From Parascedosporium putredinis (taxonomy: Eukaryota > Ascomycota > Sordariomycetes > Microascales > Microascaceae), in contig CASHTG010000003.1 in NCBI GenBank assembly GCA_949357655.1, positions 1-64,000 on the forward strand: a stretch of DNA of 64,000 nt, written 5' to 3'. This document shows, piece by piece, positions 47,933 to 59,083 of this stretch (positions are counted from its first letter, which is position 1; each line of letters begins with the position of its first letter). A program made the translations under genes and the position numbers. The notes under the pieces are model-generated. The model was given only the letters and a program-made list of their open reading frames with translations. It was not told where the DNA came from and made no database searches.

Positions 47933-50502
47933 CTAAAATGCAGAGCCGAGGCCACTTTTTGACTGTCGTTTGCTAAAACGATTCTTTTTAGCTGTGTGCT
48001 CATCGGCATTCGACTGTGACTTGCTAAGATGACTTCGGCCAGACTTGTCGCCGACCATGAAACCCTCCGAATACGGATTTCTTCCACCCAGCGTACTAGT
48101 GGGGCTTGATCTTCTGGAGGATGAGTCGCCAAAGTCGATATCGCCTCCGGACGAGCCAAGGATGCTTTGAGAAAGTGCAAGTTCCCTTGCACGCTGTAGA
48201 GTATCAATCCATTCTTCAACGGAGGCGGCATTTGCCGTGCCGGCCGAGTTGGCAGGAATTCTAGGCTCTTCGAATGTATAATGAATACCGGCCTATCGAG
48301 ATGGGTTAAGCACCACCATACTACAGCAGAAGGGGGATTTGGCATGCTTCACTTACTGTATCAACACACCAAACAGGTTGCCCTTTCGCATCAACCTGGC
48401 TACGCCATACACAGTCCGGAGAAAGAAGCGATATCTCCTGCTTGGCTCTTTTTCTTCACCGCCAGAAGGAGCTAAAATGATGCGCCCCCAGAGGTTATTA
48501 GAACCAGTCTCTGCCTTTTTTAGTTGTGCTTCCTCCAAAAATCTCGATAGCTTCTTGTGTCCTTCGGTGTGGTCACCATTTTTCCCTGACCATTATTGGG
48601 CAATGGCGCCGAGATGACCAAGAGGTCACCAAGTTTTAGAATTCTTTCATTTGCTCTAGTTAAGACACTTGACCATTCAAAGTCAAGTTGGGTGGGAGGG
48701 GCAATTCCGCAATAGGCAAAGAAGGACGAGAGGCTCCGGTGGGCGTTGGTTGGGCGTTTTGATGAGTGTGGGACAGCTGCCGAGAGCCAGCGGCAGGGCT
48801 TGAAGTGTTGGCATATCCATTTAGTTGAATGATCCGAGGTTCCTGAGTTGGGGGACAAACGGGCGCAGCCTCGGTGCTTTGCTCCTCCAGAGTAGTTTCC
48901 CGAACTGCTGGCCATCGAAGAATTCGTGATTCCTGATGTGCTCAATCGTAAGACGGCGTGCAGGATCTAAGACTAAGAGTCGCTCAACGAGGTCTTGGGC
49001 AGCTGGAGGGAAGCCCATGGGAAACTCGTAGTCGAGGCCCACAATTTTTGAAATGTGAGATATTCTGAGCCCGCCTTAAATGGGGGCCTCCCAGCAAGGA
49101 GCTGGTAAATAATACAGCCGAATGCCCAAAGATCACTCGCTTTACAAGAGTTTTGCTGGTCAGTAGCTCCGGGCTAACATATTCTGCTGTTCCGACAAAC
49201 GAGGGGGCTCGGCCATCCTCATCTTTCTCTAGCTGGGAGCGTTCGGGAAGCCCGCGGTCTCTTCCATCATGAGGCTTGGATGCTCTGGGATCTGGAAGCA
49301 TTTTAGCAGTACCAAAATCGGTGATCTTAATATGCATGTGATCGTCAAGAAGTACATTCTCGGGTTTGAGATCACGGTGCAACACGCCGCGTGAGTGCAT
49401 ATATTCGATAGCGTCCAAAATTTGGGCACCGTAGAACCGTACGCACTCAACATCGAAAGTGCCGGTTCGTTTAAGAGCGCCAAGAAGCTCTCCACCACTG
49501 CAGAAATCGAGGGCATAATAGAGGCAGGTCTCGTCCTGAAATGTATAGTAGAGACGGACTATTCCGGGATGTTCGGTGAGACGGTTCAGCGTATTCTTTT
49601 CGATGTTGACGTACTTGATTTTCTTCTCTTTAATAATATGCTTCTTCTCTAAGACCTTGATTGCATATTCCTTGAGTGTCTGCCGGTCGGTGGCCAGATA
49701 TACAGTACTGTACGAACCCTCTCCGAGAACTCGACCAAAGGTGAAATCTCTCACGCCTTTTTCACATGCCGGAGAACTGTATGGCCGTTTGCGTCAATCT
49801 CCTCCTAATTCCAACGGCAGCACCTCGTTCTTGCCACTCTTGTGTGCTGATCGGAACAAATGTGTCAGGGTTCTGGCTCCGTTGATAATTGTGTGCCCGG
49901 CTACTAGAGCTAGGCTCTGTTTCGACCCTTCCCCTTGAGCTTCGTCGAAGGTGTAAAGAGTCGCTGGACGGGGGTAACGATGGATTGGTAGTAGCGGAGA
50001 GTTGTGTATTATCCTGTTTCGAGCTGTGCGCGGCGTTCGCGGCTGGCTGTCGCTCATTGTAACTAGGAGGTATTCCTTCCGATCTGACAAAACTCTCTGA
50101 GGTCCACGGGGCAGACATGCCAGGACGGGGGCGTATGGTGGAATCGTATAGTAAAGAGCTGGGGGTTGCTTCCAAAGCTTTTCCAGCAATGGTAGTTATA
50201 GACGAAGCTTTAGATTCTGAATTTGACTCGCCGTTATCATGGACCGGTTGTAAACTTTGCATGGCTCGTTGTGACGGCGAAAGGGCATAATGTCCCAAGT
50301 TTGCGTTGATTGGCATTTTCTCGGGATCCGTAGACATTGAGAGTTTGTCTCTGGTTGGAAAATGAGAACTTGCATCAGGGTGGCCGCTCGCGCTGTTCAA
50401 AGGCATCGGCAACTTCTCAAGAGTATGCTCGGGAGGGGCGTCATCCGGGTTCGCGATTCGCAAGCCACCCAGTGCTCTCGACAGGCTCAAGTCGCTAACC
50501 AT
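47933..50502 (-). CDS. PDK1/Pkh-type AGC protein kinase
   Basis: Phosphoinositide-dependent-kinase-1 homologue (yeast Pkh1/Pkh2) that phosphorylates activation loops of other AGC kinases; links sphingolipid signalling to cell-wall integrity and endocytosis. A disordered N-terminal region of about 240 residues precedes the kinase (DFTFGRVLGEGSYSTVYLA, Lys in YAIKVLEKKH, HRDLKPENVLL, DFGTAKML, FVGTAEYVSPELL, SDLWAFGCIIYQLLAGRPPF). It is followed by a Ser/Pro linker, the PH-like module (FEWSSVLTRANERILKLGDLL, RIILAPSGGEE) and a tail from EEWIDTLQRARELALSQS, ending GLGSAF at 47,933. Eight single-base losses: 49,801, 49,758-49,762, 49,151-49,154, 49,045-49,049, 48,850-48,854, 48,698-48,701, 48,579-48,583 and 48,449-48,453. 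Kinase catalytic residues are all present once frames are joined. Confidence 0.93.
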
Positions 50503-51257
50503 TGTAAATGTGAAGACGTGAGGAGAACTATACCGGTGCTACCACAGTCTAGTTTGCGGCGGTACGCCTTGGCCTAAAGTTGCGTCGTGATAATTAGAGG
50601 ACGGGTCACAGCAGAACGAAGTCAGGACAGGGGCGGGTCTCGATGAGTCGCCTTGGGTTAGGTAATATTAGGACGCCTTGGAGCCCGCATTGGGCAGGTG
50701 CAGTCTGTCGTTCCCTCCCCACCTCTCCACGCCTTTCGTCAACCTCAATCCTGTCCACTTCGAGTCCAATGTGCGACGACGTCCACACAAAAACGCCGTG
50801 CTCTTGCCGAAATAGATTGGGATTCGCAGCTCTATTTTTTTCTTCTTTTTCTTTTTTTCAGAATTGTTTGATGCGAAGCAGTATTCCCAGTGACTAATCA
50901 CCCAACACATCGGTTAGAAACCCTGGTCCTAACTCTTACTGACGCTTGAGAGCACGCAAGTGAACACCATGCTTCAACATGGCAACAACTCGGGCATTTA
51001 TGTCACTAAGATCCAACTACGAAGTAGAAACGGTCGTTAAGTATTATGGCCTTCACTGTACTTCCTAATCCAAGGTCGTTCATTTGATTCCGGAATACTG
51101 AGGTACTCATCGTGAGGAAACAGGCACCTCAGGCAATGGGGCCCAGTTTGTCCTTGCGGTACGTACCTTCTAGCGAGGCGCATACGTATTTACAGCGACA
51201 CCTCCCCTTCGTAAAATTCTTCTTCTAAACATCGAGAACCCAACATTCCCGTTCACT
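50503..51257. other. Divergent promoter region pkh / small conserved gene
   Basis: About 755 bases between divergent starts. It has a pyrimidine-rich tract (50,820-50,865, ttttttctt repeats) but no recognised gene. Confidence 0.4.
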
Positions 51258-51689
51258 ATGAGCCGTATCGCATCCAGTCGATTAAGCTTTCGCAGAAATA
51301 TTTCTTTAGTCCACTTGAATTTGCGCGCCGGACACCTTTCAATAAGCATTCGTCAAGCGTCCTCTGATTCTCGTCAAAACCCCCAAATGCATCAACCAGA
51401 CACTCAAGGAACCAGCGAGACCACAAGGTCGACAACAGCACTCCCCTCCCTACATCAACATCTGATCCCGGACATCATCGAAGGACCCTGGATGTGCGTG
51501 GCCAGGGTACAACCATGAAGCTTGACCACCTCGGGCCCCTCGTTGTTAATCAAGATGGAACTTTGTCCCGCATCGCGAACTGGGCCGAGATGACCGAAGG
51601 AGAGAGATAACACCCTCCGGGTTCTAGGAAAACGGAATCAAGCACGTCTACGGGCTCTACAATCCCCGAATGATAGCACTGGACCATAA
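51258..51689 (+). CDS. Small conserved fungal protein of unknown function
   Basis: Start ATG 51,258 (MSRIASSRLSFRRNISL), a Ser/Arg-rich amphipathic N-terminus that could be a mitochondrial targeting peptide. After a variable Ser/Thr/Gln-rich part the C-terminal half reads TTMKLDHLGPLVVNQDGTLS, IANWAEMTE, then NTLRVLGKRNQARLRAL. From memory this resembles a short, widespread ascomycete family without assigned function; the family assignment is inference. The frame is broken twice: GG near 51,490-51,491 (one base added gives PWDVRGQGTT), and at about 51,600-51,610, where GGAGAGAGATAAC must lose one or gain two bases to leave the TAA. The stop is then at 51,687-51,689. No intron was seen. Confidence 0.6.
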
Positions 51690-52039
51690 CTCATAGCGCA
51701 TCCAGAAACTAGTAATACGGAGCACGCACAACGCATCATGCATTTATGTTCGTTGTCCTTCAAAGCAACTGTTAAATACAATCAATAACCGTCTTCGTCT
51801 AAACTTCCCTTCACAGAAGAGCGCGCAGAAAGTTTCTGCTGCCTATCTATGCCAACTCCTCTTCCAAGTACGATTTGGCAAAGAACCGCCAAAAAAAAAA
51901 AAAAAAAAAACCCTCCATATGAAACGCCCTCCCCCGAATCAGAAATCATCCAAACTGATATCCTTTACCCCTAGAAGATCCATTGCCACCGGAAGCCGCT
52001 TCTACGTACATGATATTCGCTAAATAGAGCTGGTTTTCC
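51690..52039. other. Convergent intergenic region with A20 tract
   Basis: 350 bases between the small gene and the 3' end of the bZIP gene. Contains an uninterrupted run of 20 A at 51,891-51,910. Nothing else was recognised. Confidence 0.5.
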
Positions 52040-53340
52040 TTAATTCTCTGGTTTGAGAGCCTCCGCAGATTTCGCGTCGGGTTTGTCTCTGGAGCCAAGT
52101 TCCTTGTCTAGTAAAGTTGATATTTGCTCGTTGCCACCATTCTTTTCAAGAATCATGTTCTTAAGCCACTTGTTCTCTGTCTCCAATTGCTGAATACGAC
52201 CTTCAAGAGCTGTAACTTTTTCCGACATGTCCTTTGCCGTCCGCTCTAACGCCTGCTCACGTTGCTTCTTCTTAATTCGAAATCGCGCGCTAGCGGCTGT
52301 GTTGCGTCTCCTTTTATCTTCCTCAGCAGCAAGACGAGACGCATCTTCGAAGTTAATCTGAGTTGGTGTGTCTAAGGATTCAGACTTCCTTTTATCCCCC
52401 ACATGGTTCGATTGGGAGGAGCTGAAAGTACCAGGCTGCTGCTGCTGTGGTTGTTGAGTTACACTGGTTGGGAAAATTTGAGGCGCGTTTTGGAGGGGTT
52501 GAATCGGAAGGGCGTCGGTAAAACTGGGGTTTAAAGCAGGGGCTTGGTATTGGGCAAAGTCGGGGAAGCTGAAATCTGAAGCCATGTCATCTCAGTTAGC
52601 CAACAGAATTGGATGATTAGGCAGCTTCTTCATTTGGGCGTTTATCAGGACAGCGAAATAATCCAGAAGACATTTTGGAATTGAGGTATAAGTGAAAGGG
52701 AGAAGCAAAGAGGAGTCTTGAGCGATTCCTCTAAACCATGACCTTGCATGATTTCGTGATTCGGGGAAAGGCCGAGGTGGGGGTCGGAGATCACGGGATA
52801 TTGCACCATCACTTGATGGACAAGCCATTTGTAAGCACGTTCGACCAAGAAGAGGGACGCGTTTTACCCTCCAAAAGACCCCCAATCCCGTTAAAATGGA
52901 AGAAAAGTGATGAGCGTCAAGGAGGGGTTTGGCTTGGTTATGAATCGAATATTTGAATGATAGACAGAGAAACGGGACCTCGTTCACCAAAGTATTCGGG
53001 GGCGGAAGGGTTGGGCAAAGCAATACGTATATCACCACCTTCATCCAACCAAATCACGCTCTACTCACCTGCGATGAAATCGAGACCTCCCAGGTCCGTA
53101 ACAGGCGAAGTTGTGGTTCCACTTTCAGTGGAAGGAGATATCTGTTCGCTCTCTGGTTTGGCAGCCGGAGCCTGGAAGTCTGTTGTTTGTCCAGACTCGA
53201 AGTCAAAAACGGGTATTTGTGAAGAGGCTCAGGTCGTCATCGATAAAGGAATCCTCATTCGTAGTCTCAGTAGGAATAGTATTGAGATGTCGAAGATATT
53301 GGGAGACGTTTGGGCCCCGGCGGCCACCGTAGGTTGACAT
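52040..53340 (-). CDS. metR: MetR/CYS3-type bZIP regulator of sulfur assimilation
   Basis: bZIP transcription factor resembling Aspergillus MetR and Neurospora CYS-3, which activate sulfate-assimilation and methionine genes under sulfur limitation. Exon 1 starts MSTYGGRRGPNVSQYLRHLN (ATG 53,340) and runs through DSFIDDDLSLFTNT to TDLGGLDFIA. The intron is 52,576-53,068 (493 nt, GTGAGT to TTCAG), long for this genome. Exon 2 reads DFSFPDFAQYQAPALNPSF, a Gln-rich patch (QQPQQQQ), then basic region RRRNTAASARFRIKKKQRE and a Leu zipper (LEGRIQQLETENKWLKNMI); the NxxASARFR core is the DNA-contact motif of this class. Two bases appear missing in 53,205-53,213; adding them gives LFTNTPFFDFESGQTTDF. 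It is divergent from chl4. Confidence 0.85.
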
Positions 53341-54483
53341 CCTGCTGTAGCGATCCACGTCGTCGCAGAGTGAAAGACTACAAGAGAGTAAGACTGGGTT
53401 ATAAACACCGCTGGCTCGTCCCTATTTAGACGTCGGTAAGATGAAGGGAATAAGCTGGGCAAGTTGGGTTTGGCGAAGCGAGAAGAGGATTTATTATATC
53501 AATCGACGGTGATGAAAATGCATGGAGAAGAGAAACGAGGGGAGGCAGGGTTATCAACGAGGGGATGCTTCGAGGGGGCTCATGTACCCTGGAGTGGGGC
53601 AGTGGCAAGTGGGTTGCTCAAACTCTGTCAGCCATGGGGTTGTTTATTACCCACAAAGCGGGCTTCCTCTCCCCATCAATCAGCCCAAGAAAATTTTGAA
53701 AAGCTGGTACTGCAGGTCCCACGAATAGTACTTGTACCAAAGAGTACACCACGCCGATGTGCGAGCTCTCAAAAGACAGTTATTGGTAGAGGGGACAAAA
53801 TTCAAGAACCCGAAGGCCCTCGAATCATTTATCCATCTAACAACGTCGCCAAAATTATCGCACAATGAGAGGCGTTTACGAAGACTTCAGGAGGGAAGAC
53901 TCGGTTGATCGAGCCAGGTACGACTTCACAAGGTCTCTCACAAAATTCCTCCTTCGCTACTTGGATATTTATCGGCTGTGCCTTGTGTCTGTGAATTATC
54001 GCGCCACTAATTCTAAGGACTATTATCAAAGAAACGAAATGAGATTGTATGCCGAGGTTTGCCAGACATGGTGACTGGTAAATTTAGGGTGTCATCATCA
54101 TTGGAGTGACAAACCCCTCACCGCACCCCACGTTATCTTTCTCCGAGTCTAAACATGTCCGAATTCCCAAATCCAGATCGTGGTGATCAGACCGGCATGT
54201 GGCGTTGCAACCTGCCGAAGTGGGCACAAAGGACGTGGCTTGATAGGTTCCCAGCCAGGCTTGCCAAGCTGTCACCAGATTGATCATTGAAGTTGATGAA
54301 TACCACGTGACCCAGAAGTTTGGCGGTGACCAAGAACGCGAAAGTCGCTCCGCCAGGAATTCGCAACCGCTATCAGCCGGTCTATCTAAAACATGACTCC
54401 AGGGTAGACGCGTCAAAGGGCATAACAGTCCTCAAACAACGAGTTTTGGCTTTGCCTTCATTTCATTACTATCCAGAGAAGAA
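53341..54483. other. Divergent intergenic region metR / chl4
   Basis: About 1.14 kb between divergent starts, with one ACGCGT 71 bp before chl4. The 134-codon frame at 53,464-53,868 has no family resemblance and probably no function. It should hold the metR promoter and leader. Confidence 0.45.
54408..54413. promoter_or_regulatory. MluI cell-cycle box (ACGCGT) upstream of chl4
   Basis: ACGCGT, 71 bp before the chl4 start codon. It matches the MBF core site; a role in G1/S timing of a kinetochore gene is inferred from the match and the position only. Confidence 0.4.
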
Positions 54484-56027
54484 ATGTCAACGTTTTCCAT
54501 TCCGACCCAAGGAGGGCTTCCTCCTTCCTTAAGATTAAGTGCTGATAACCCTATCGTTTATAATACATTGTATCGGCTTTCCCGTTCCTCTCTGCTCGCC
54601 CTTATTCTTGACTGGCTAGATGACAAAAACATCGAAGTCTCGCAGCCTTACCTGTACCCAACCAAAGGTCTCGCGTTAAGTTCCAACTCTTCGGACCTCT
54701 ATCCCGCTGTTGGATCTGTGGAGCAACTAAGGGCTCTATACACAGGACTTCAAGACCGTAAAGGTTCAAAGCGAGAGGTACTCAACCGACTGCTAGAAGG
54801 AGATTGGCGACATGGACTTACGCTTTACCAATTGTCAATGGCTGGTCTCCAATACCTCTATGATCATCCCGCTTCTGAGAAATGGATGGCATATCGCATT
54901 TTACCTTCCAAAGTTGCCGCTACATTAGACGTCAAAGGCATCCAGGATGGTAATAGAGACTCAACCCACATTCCACGCATACACCCATCAACATTTCTAG
55001 AACGTCTACAAAGCTATGTTTTGCCTGATGCAAAGGTCCACTTCCAGCTTGACAGACCACACAGCCTTGGGCTAGTGATCCTGCGCATTTTTATTATCGA
55101 CTCTCCCTACAATACCCATTTAGCCCCCTCTCCAGACAGGGACCCTTCGCCTGGCTCTAGTGCTGACGCCGGTTGGACCCTGCATGTCGCATTTCCTGAC
55201 GGGGCCCCGTTTATCTACATATCAAGCGTTAATACTGCCAAATCCTCGACGCCTTCCGAGACTAAGAATGTTAGACAATTTCTTTTCAATGCGATTCAAG
55301 CATCTCTTTCCTCCCAAGGAAGACGATATTCGCTCGTTGCCACCAACATTATAGCTCGGAGCCTAGATACCCTTACTCAACTTAGGGGTCCGGTCGTGGA
55401 AATGTCACTGGAGGAGGTTGGTCAACTTATTCGGCCAGTACTATCTTAGACACACCATTTGAGACATTGGGCTTAAATAAGCCTCCTCTCACCACCGTAC
55501 GCTTAGTTGGTGCTCCTGCTCCAGCAGGGAAATTGGCAGGAGTCGGCCGCTACAGTACTTCAGAACGTGAAAGAGTAATAGCTAAGGCAAGATTTGGCGT
55601 CAGTGGCAAAGTAAGTGATGGGAAGGGTCTAGAGCGGGTCGATATAGCTATCCAGGATCCGTATCCCTCTACCTTTGGACAAGCCTCGACGTCGAGTGAA
55701 GTAATGTTCTCCCGCGACAAAATAGCATTAGCTATACAGCGAAGGCCGGAAAATCTTTCTTTTAATCAACCAGCCCAAAGCGCCACGCAACACGTCAACA
55801 TCCGGCCTATTCAAGACATAGCAACAAATCTTGGCCGTGAGACATCGTGGGAACCCAAACTCAAGCTGGTGTTCCGTGGCCCACATGTTTTCGCCGGCGT
55901 CAGGCAGCTCGCTGAGTGTGGGGTTGTTGATGGAGTGAGGATGCCGGGTTGGCTAACGGGTGAAGATGGCGTGACACTTGGGATTATACAAAATGGAAGA
56001 ATAGCGAACAGTGAGGCTACTGTTTAA
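54484..56027 (+). CDS. chl4: Chl4/Mis15 (CENP-N) kinetochore protein
   Basis: CHL4/Mis15-family inner-kinetochore protein (CENP-N homologue), part of the CCAN that recognises CENP-A chromatin. N-terminal part: NPIVYNTLYRLSRSSLLALI, DWLDDKNIEVSQPYL, EGDWRHGLTLYQLSMAG. The C-terminal part has KLKLVFRGPHVFAGVRQLAE then RMPGWLTGEDGV, the conserved end of fungal members. One base is missing at CC 55,390-55,391; adding it gives LRGPGRGNVTGGGWSTYSA and joins the two frames into one protein of about 515 residues. No intron is needed. It ends 73 bp before the end of the convergent TatD gene. Confidence 0.88.
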
Positions 56028-56100
56028 GATGAACAGATCTATTACGGCAGCGAAGCGGAGGCGGTTTGATAACTGCAGCCAGGCCTTAAGAAGGTGAAAT

Positions 56101-57423
56101 TCAGAGGCCAAAGACTTGGATGGCATTCGCCCATGCAGCTTCGGTCACGACTTCTACCCTAACACCCTTGATGGCGGCAACAATCCTTGCAACATTTTCA
56201 ATCATGCAGGGCTCGTTACGTCCCTTGACCAACGCACCTTGTTGCCACCTCTCCTTCTTCACGCTCTTATATCGTGTAACGAGTGGTGGGTGCTCGGCGT
56301 TAGTCGCCTGGCATAACGGACTAGCTTGGAGCCGTTTCCATCCCTCATGGCTCTGTCTTATCTCGCACCAGGGACCGTCCGTTTCGAGCATAATGAGGTC
56401 TAAAGGAACGGCCTCGACAACCTTGCAGTTCGCTGCTGTTTTGAGGCTACACCCATTGATTCCGATGTATAGTCCAAGATCAATTAGTTCCTTCAATTCC
56501 TCCATGGAGCCTGTAAAACTATGGACAACCGCGCCCGCCTTTAGACGATCCAACTTCTCACCAAAAGCGGCTTTCAACAATGATAGGAAGTCATGGTGAG
56601 CAGCGCGTGAGTGTAGGAATAGCGGTAGTTGTGGCGTTAGTGAGGCTGCAAGCCCGAGCTGAGCTTTGAAGGAATGTAGTTGAACTCTCTGAGAGCAGTA
56701 ATGAAGCCTGTCATAATCTAACCCGAATTCTCCAAATGCAACAATACTCCCAGGCTGCGTTGCTCTTGCTGTCGTGAGGAATTGGGCCAGTTCAGATATG
56801 ATCTCTTTCGTCTTAATCAGGCAGGGCTCGACATCTTCAGAAAGAGGTCTCTCAGGATTGGGGTAGTCATGGCTGTGGCCGTCGCCTCCTGTGCTGGTGC
56901 CGAACACGCTACTGCTACAAGGATGGATGCCGGCAGTCGAGAAGACAATACCAGCTTTGCATGGTTGTCAGTATCTCGGTGGAAACCTAAGGCAGCCTCA
57001 ACAGATTGACTGAATTAGTGAACTTACGGTATGATTGAGCAAGCGTCACGGATTTCGACGAGCTCTCAAGATCAGAGCCGGTCACGAGAAGATACTGGCA
57101 ACCCACTGCTTGGGCACGTTTAACCACGTCCTGTAAATCATCTGGGTGCCTTTGTATACCATGATACAGGCCCTGGTATATCGGGTCTGTTAGGTTGATG
57201 CCAATCTGCCCAAAGGATTAGACGCTTCCCATAGAGATCATATGCTAGGAGTACCTACATCGATGAATCTAAGTGGCCTCCGGCAAGCACCATCATTCCC
57301 CTCATCTCCCGGAGCCTCCGGTCCGCTAGACATTCCACGGCTAACAACTGAGTTTAAAATTCGCCGGAAGTTTCTGTTGGAAGGGGAAAGGGCGGAGTAG
57401 AAGGATAACCGTGGGGCCAACAT
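56101..57423 (-). CDS. TatD-family metal-dependent (deoxyribo)nuclease
   Basis: TatD/TATDN1-type hydrolase, a TIM-barrel metalloenzyme; eukaryotic members are DNases implicated in DNA fragmentation and repair. The start ATG 57,423 (MLAPRLSFYSALSPSNRNFR) gives an Arg/Ser-rich leader that may be a mitochondrial targeting sequence. Introns then join FID to IGINLTDPIYQGLYHG, and SY to PGIVFSTAGIHPC. Later motifs are AFGEFGLDYDRLHYCSQRVQ, PLFLHSRAAHHDF, VVHSFTGSMEEL, YIGINGCSLKT and LETDGPWCEIR, which carry the metal-binding His, Glu and Asp residues. It ends IQVFGL at 56,101. This is the only complete protein gene here that needs no frame correction. Confidence 0.93.
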
Positions 57424-57792
57424 GCAATATGGCCTGTTTTAAAAGGACAGCTGGCTGTAGGAGATGTTCTTATCGCCTACATCAATCGATATCGTCAGTC
57501 TTCTGTATTGGATGACTCCATATATGGCGCCTCTGCCTCTGCCCAGCAGTGGCCCAGGTGAGCGAGGGAGCAGCTCGGATCCCGTACCGATGTCGATGTT
57601 TATTATCACGTGACCGGTGAGCAGTGCCAACGTCGCCGCTTGCGGTTTATGATTGATCTGCCTTGGATTAACACCAATCCTGATCTTACATCCAAATGCC
57701 GAGGCAGTTTGCACTTAATAAGAGAAATCTTTCACTTTTCCAAAATTTAAGAAGTCATTAAAAAATAATAATAATAATAATAAAAATAAATA
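57424..57792. other. Intergenic region TatD 5' / monooxygenase 3'
   Basis: About 370 bases with a (TAA)n microsatellite near its right end and the TatD promoter. No gene was recognised. Confidence 0.4.
57763..57786. repeat. (ATA)n trinucleotide microsatellite
   Basis: About eight ATA units, flanked by A-rich sequence, in the 3' flank of the monooxygenase gene. Confidence 0.8.
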
Positions 57793-59083
57793 CTAATGCT
57801 GCCAGAATTCGCGGAAAAGGAAATATCCATGCACAGCTGCTGTTACAACAGGATGGAGCAACCAGGGAGTATGGAACCTAACATGTCTCGCCATAGACCG
57901 GCCCATAATGGACCCAGGCACACCCTCACTAAAGAAATAATCCTTTCGAAGCTCATCTGTCAGTCTCTGTGTCATTTTGGCCCTGGCAAACAAGTTTTTC
58001 GTAGACCTGAACCTGCTCGTTGAGAGTCGTCATATTGCTGTCTCCTTTCGTAACATCGAGAATCCTGGTGGCTAATATGCGGGCATCTTCCATCCCAATG
58101 TTAACGCCCTCACCAGCAAAAGGTGTCATTAAATGCGCCGAGTCCCCAGCTAGCGTGACCCCTTCCCGGTGCACCCAGCTAGAGCCTACGGGTAGTTGAT
58201 AGAGGGAGCGCGCCATGAAAGATTCCGACTTAGCAATACCCTCCGTGTACACAGAAGCCCAGCCATCTAGTTTCTTGAGGGCCTCCTGCTGCGCCTCCTC
58301 TAAAGTCCAAGCCGGATCCATCCACTTATCCGAGTCTGTAACGAACGCCACGCTCATTGAGAGCCCACCATCGCCGAGCTCTTGCATCGAGGTTCGAATT
58401 CCATCAGCGTGGGAAAAGACGCTACCATGGTTGACAAATCTGTAAGCATCGGGAATCGTATCCTTCAGGTTTTCTGTTTTAAAAGCAAACATACCCACTT
58501 GGGCGAATTGAGGCTTAAGGTGGGGGTCGAGAAAATCCCTAACTTTGCTCCACGCACCATCCGCTCCAACGATTAAATCAAACCCATCAGCAGTTGTGCC
58601 GTCCATAAAATGAAGAACCTTGTTGTCATCAACTTCCGCGAGACGATGACCCCATTTAATCATATCCGCAGGAAGTGACTCGAGAAGAATCCGCCTCAGC
58701 GTCACGCGGTCAATCTCAGGCCTTTCTTCCAACTTGTCTGCCGCTCCAGAAGGCGCTCTCTTCAGATAGGCTTTACAATGCTTATCAGCAATGACCATCG
58801 ACTGGCCTTCGTAGCGCGCGTGCTCAAGAAATTCTTGCCAGAGGTCGGCTTCCTTCATGGCAAGCAGACCGGTTGTGGTATGGAGGTCGAGGGTGCCACC
58901 CTGATCCCGAAAGTTGAAAGAAGCCTCGCCTTCAAATACTATAACGTCCACGCCACCCCTGAAGAGAAGGCGGGCGAGGATACAGCCTAGAGTGTTGGTC
59001 AGCAGCGGTCTCCCTTTGTTTTCATCCGTCAGCTACCTACCAACTGGCCCAGCACCAATGATAGCCACCTTCAAAGGGGGCAT
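57793..59083 (-). CDS. FAD-dependent (class A) monooxygenase
   Basis: Single-component flavin monooxygenase of the salicylate-hydroxylase/TetX-like group; the substrate is unknown. Exon 1 starts MPPLKVAIIGAGPVG at ATG 59,083, with the GxGxxG dinucleotide fold continuing over a 53-nt intron into CILARLLFRGGVDVIVFEG. It then has the DG motif (FDLIVGADGAWSKVRDFLD) and the FAD-ribityl GD motif (GVTLAGDSAHLMTPFAGEGV). The C-terminal part continues past the apparent stop: one base is missing in TTTTT 57,995-57,999, and adding it joins YEKNLFARAKMTQRL to a hydrophobic end FLFREFWQH at 57,793. It is divergent from the ribonucleotide reductase gene, with no biosynthetic cluster around it. Confidence 0.87.

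Noticed and set aside
53464..53868. 134-codon plus-strand open frame in the metR/chl4 gap
   Set aside because: Composition is low-complexity, with no family resemblance and no good start; probably chance in promoter DNA.
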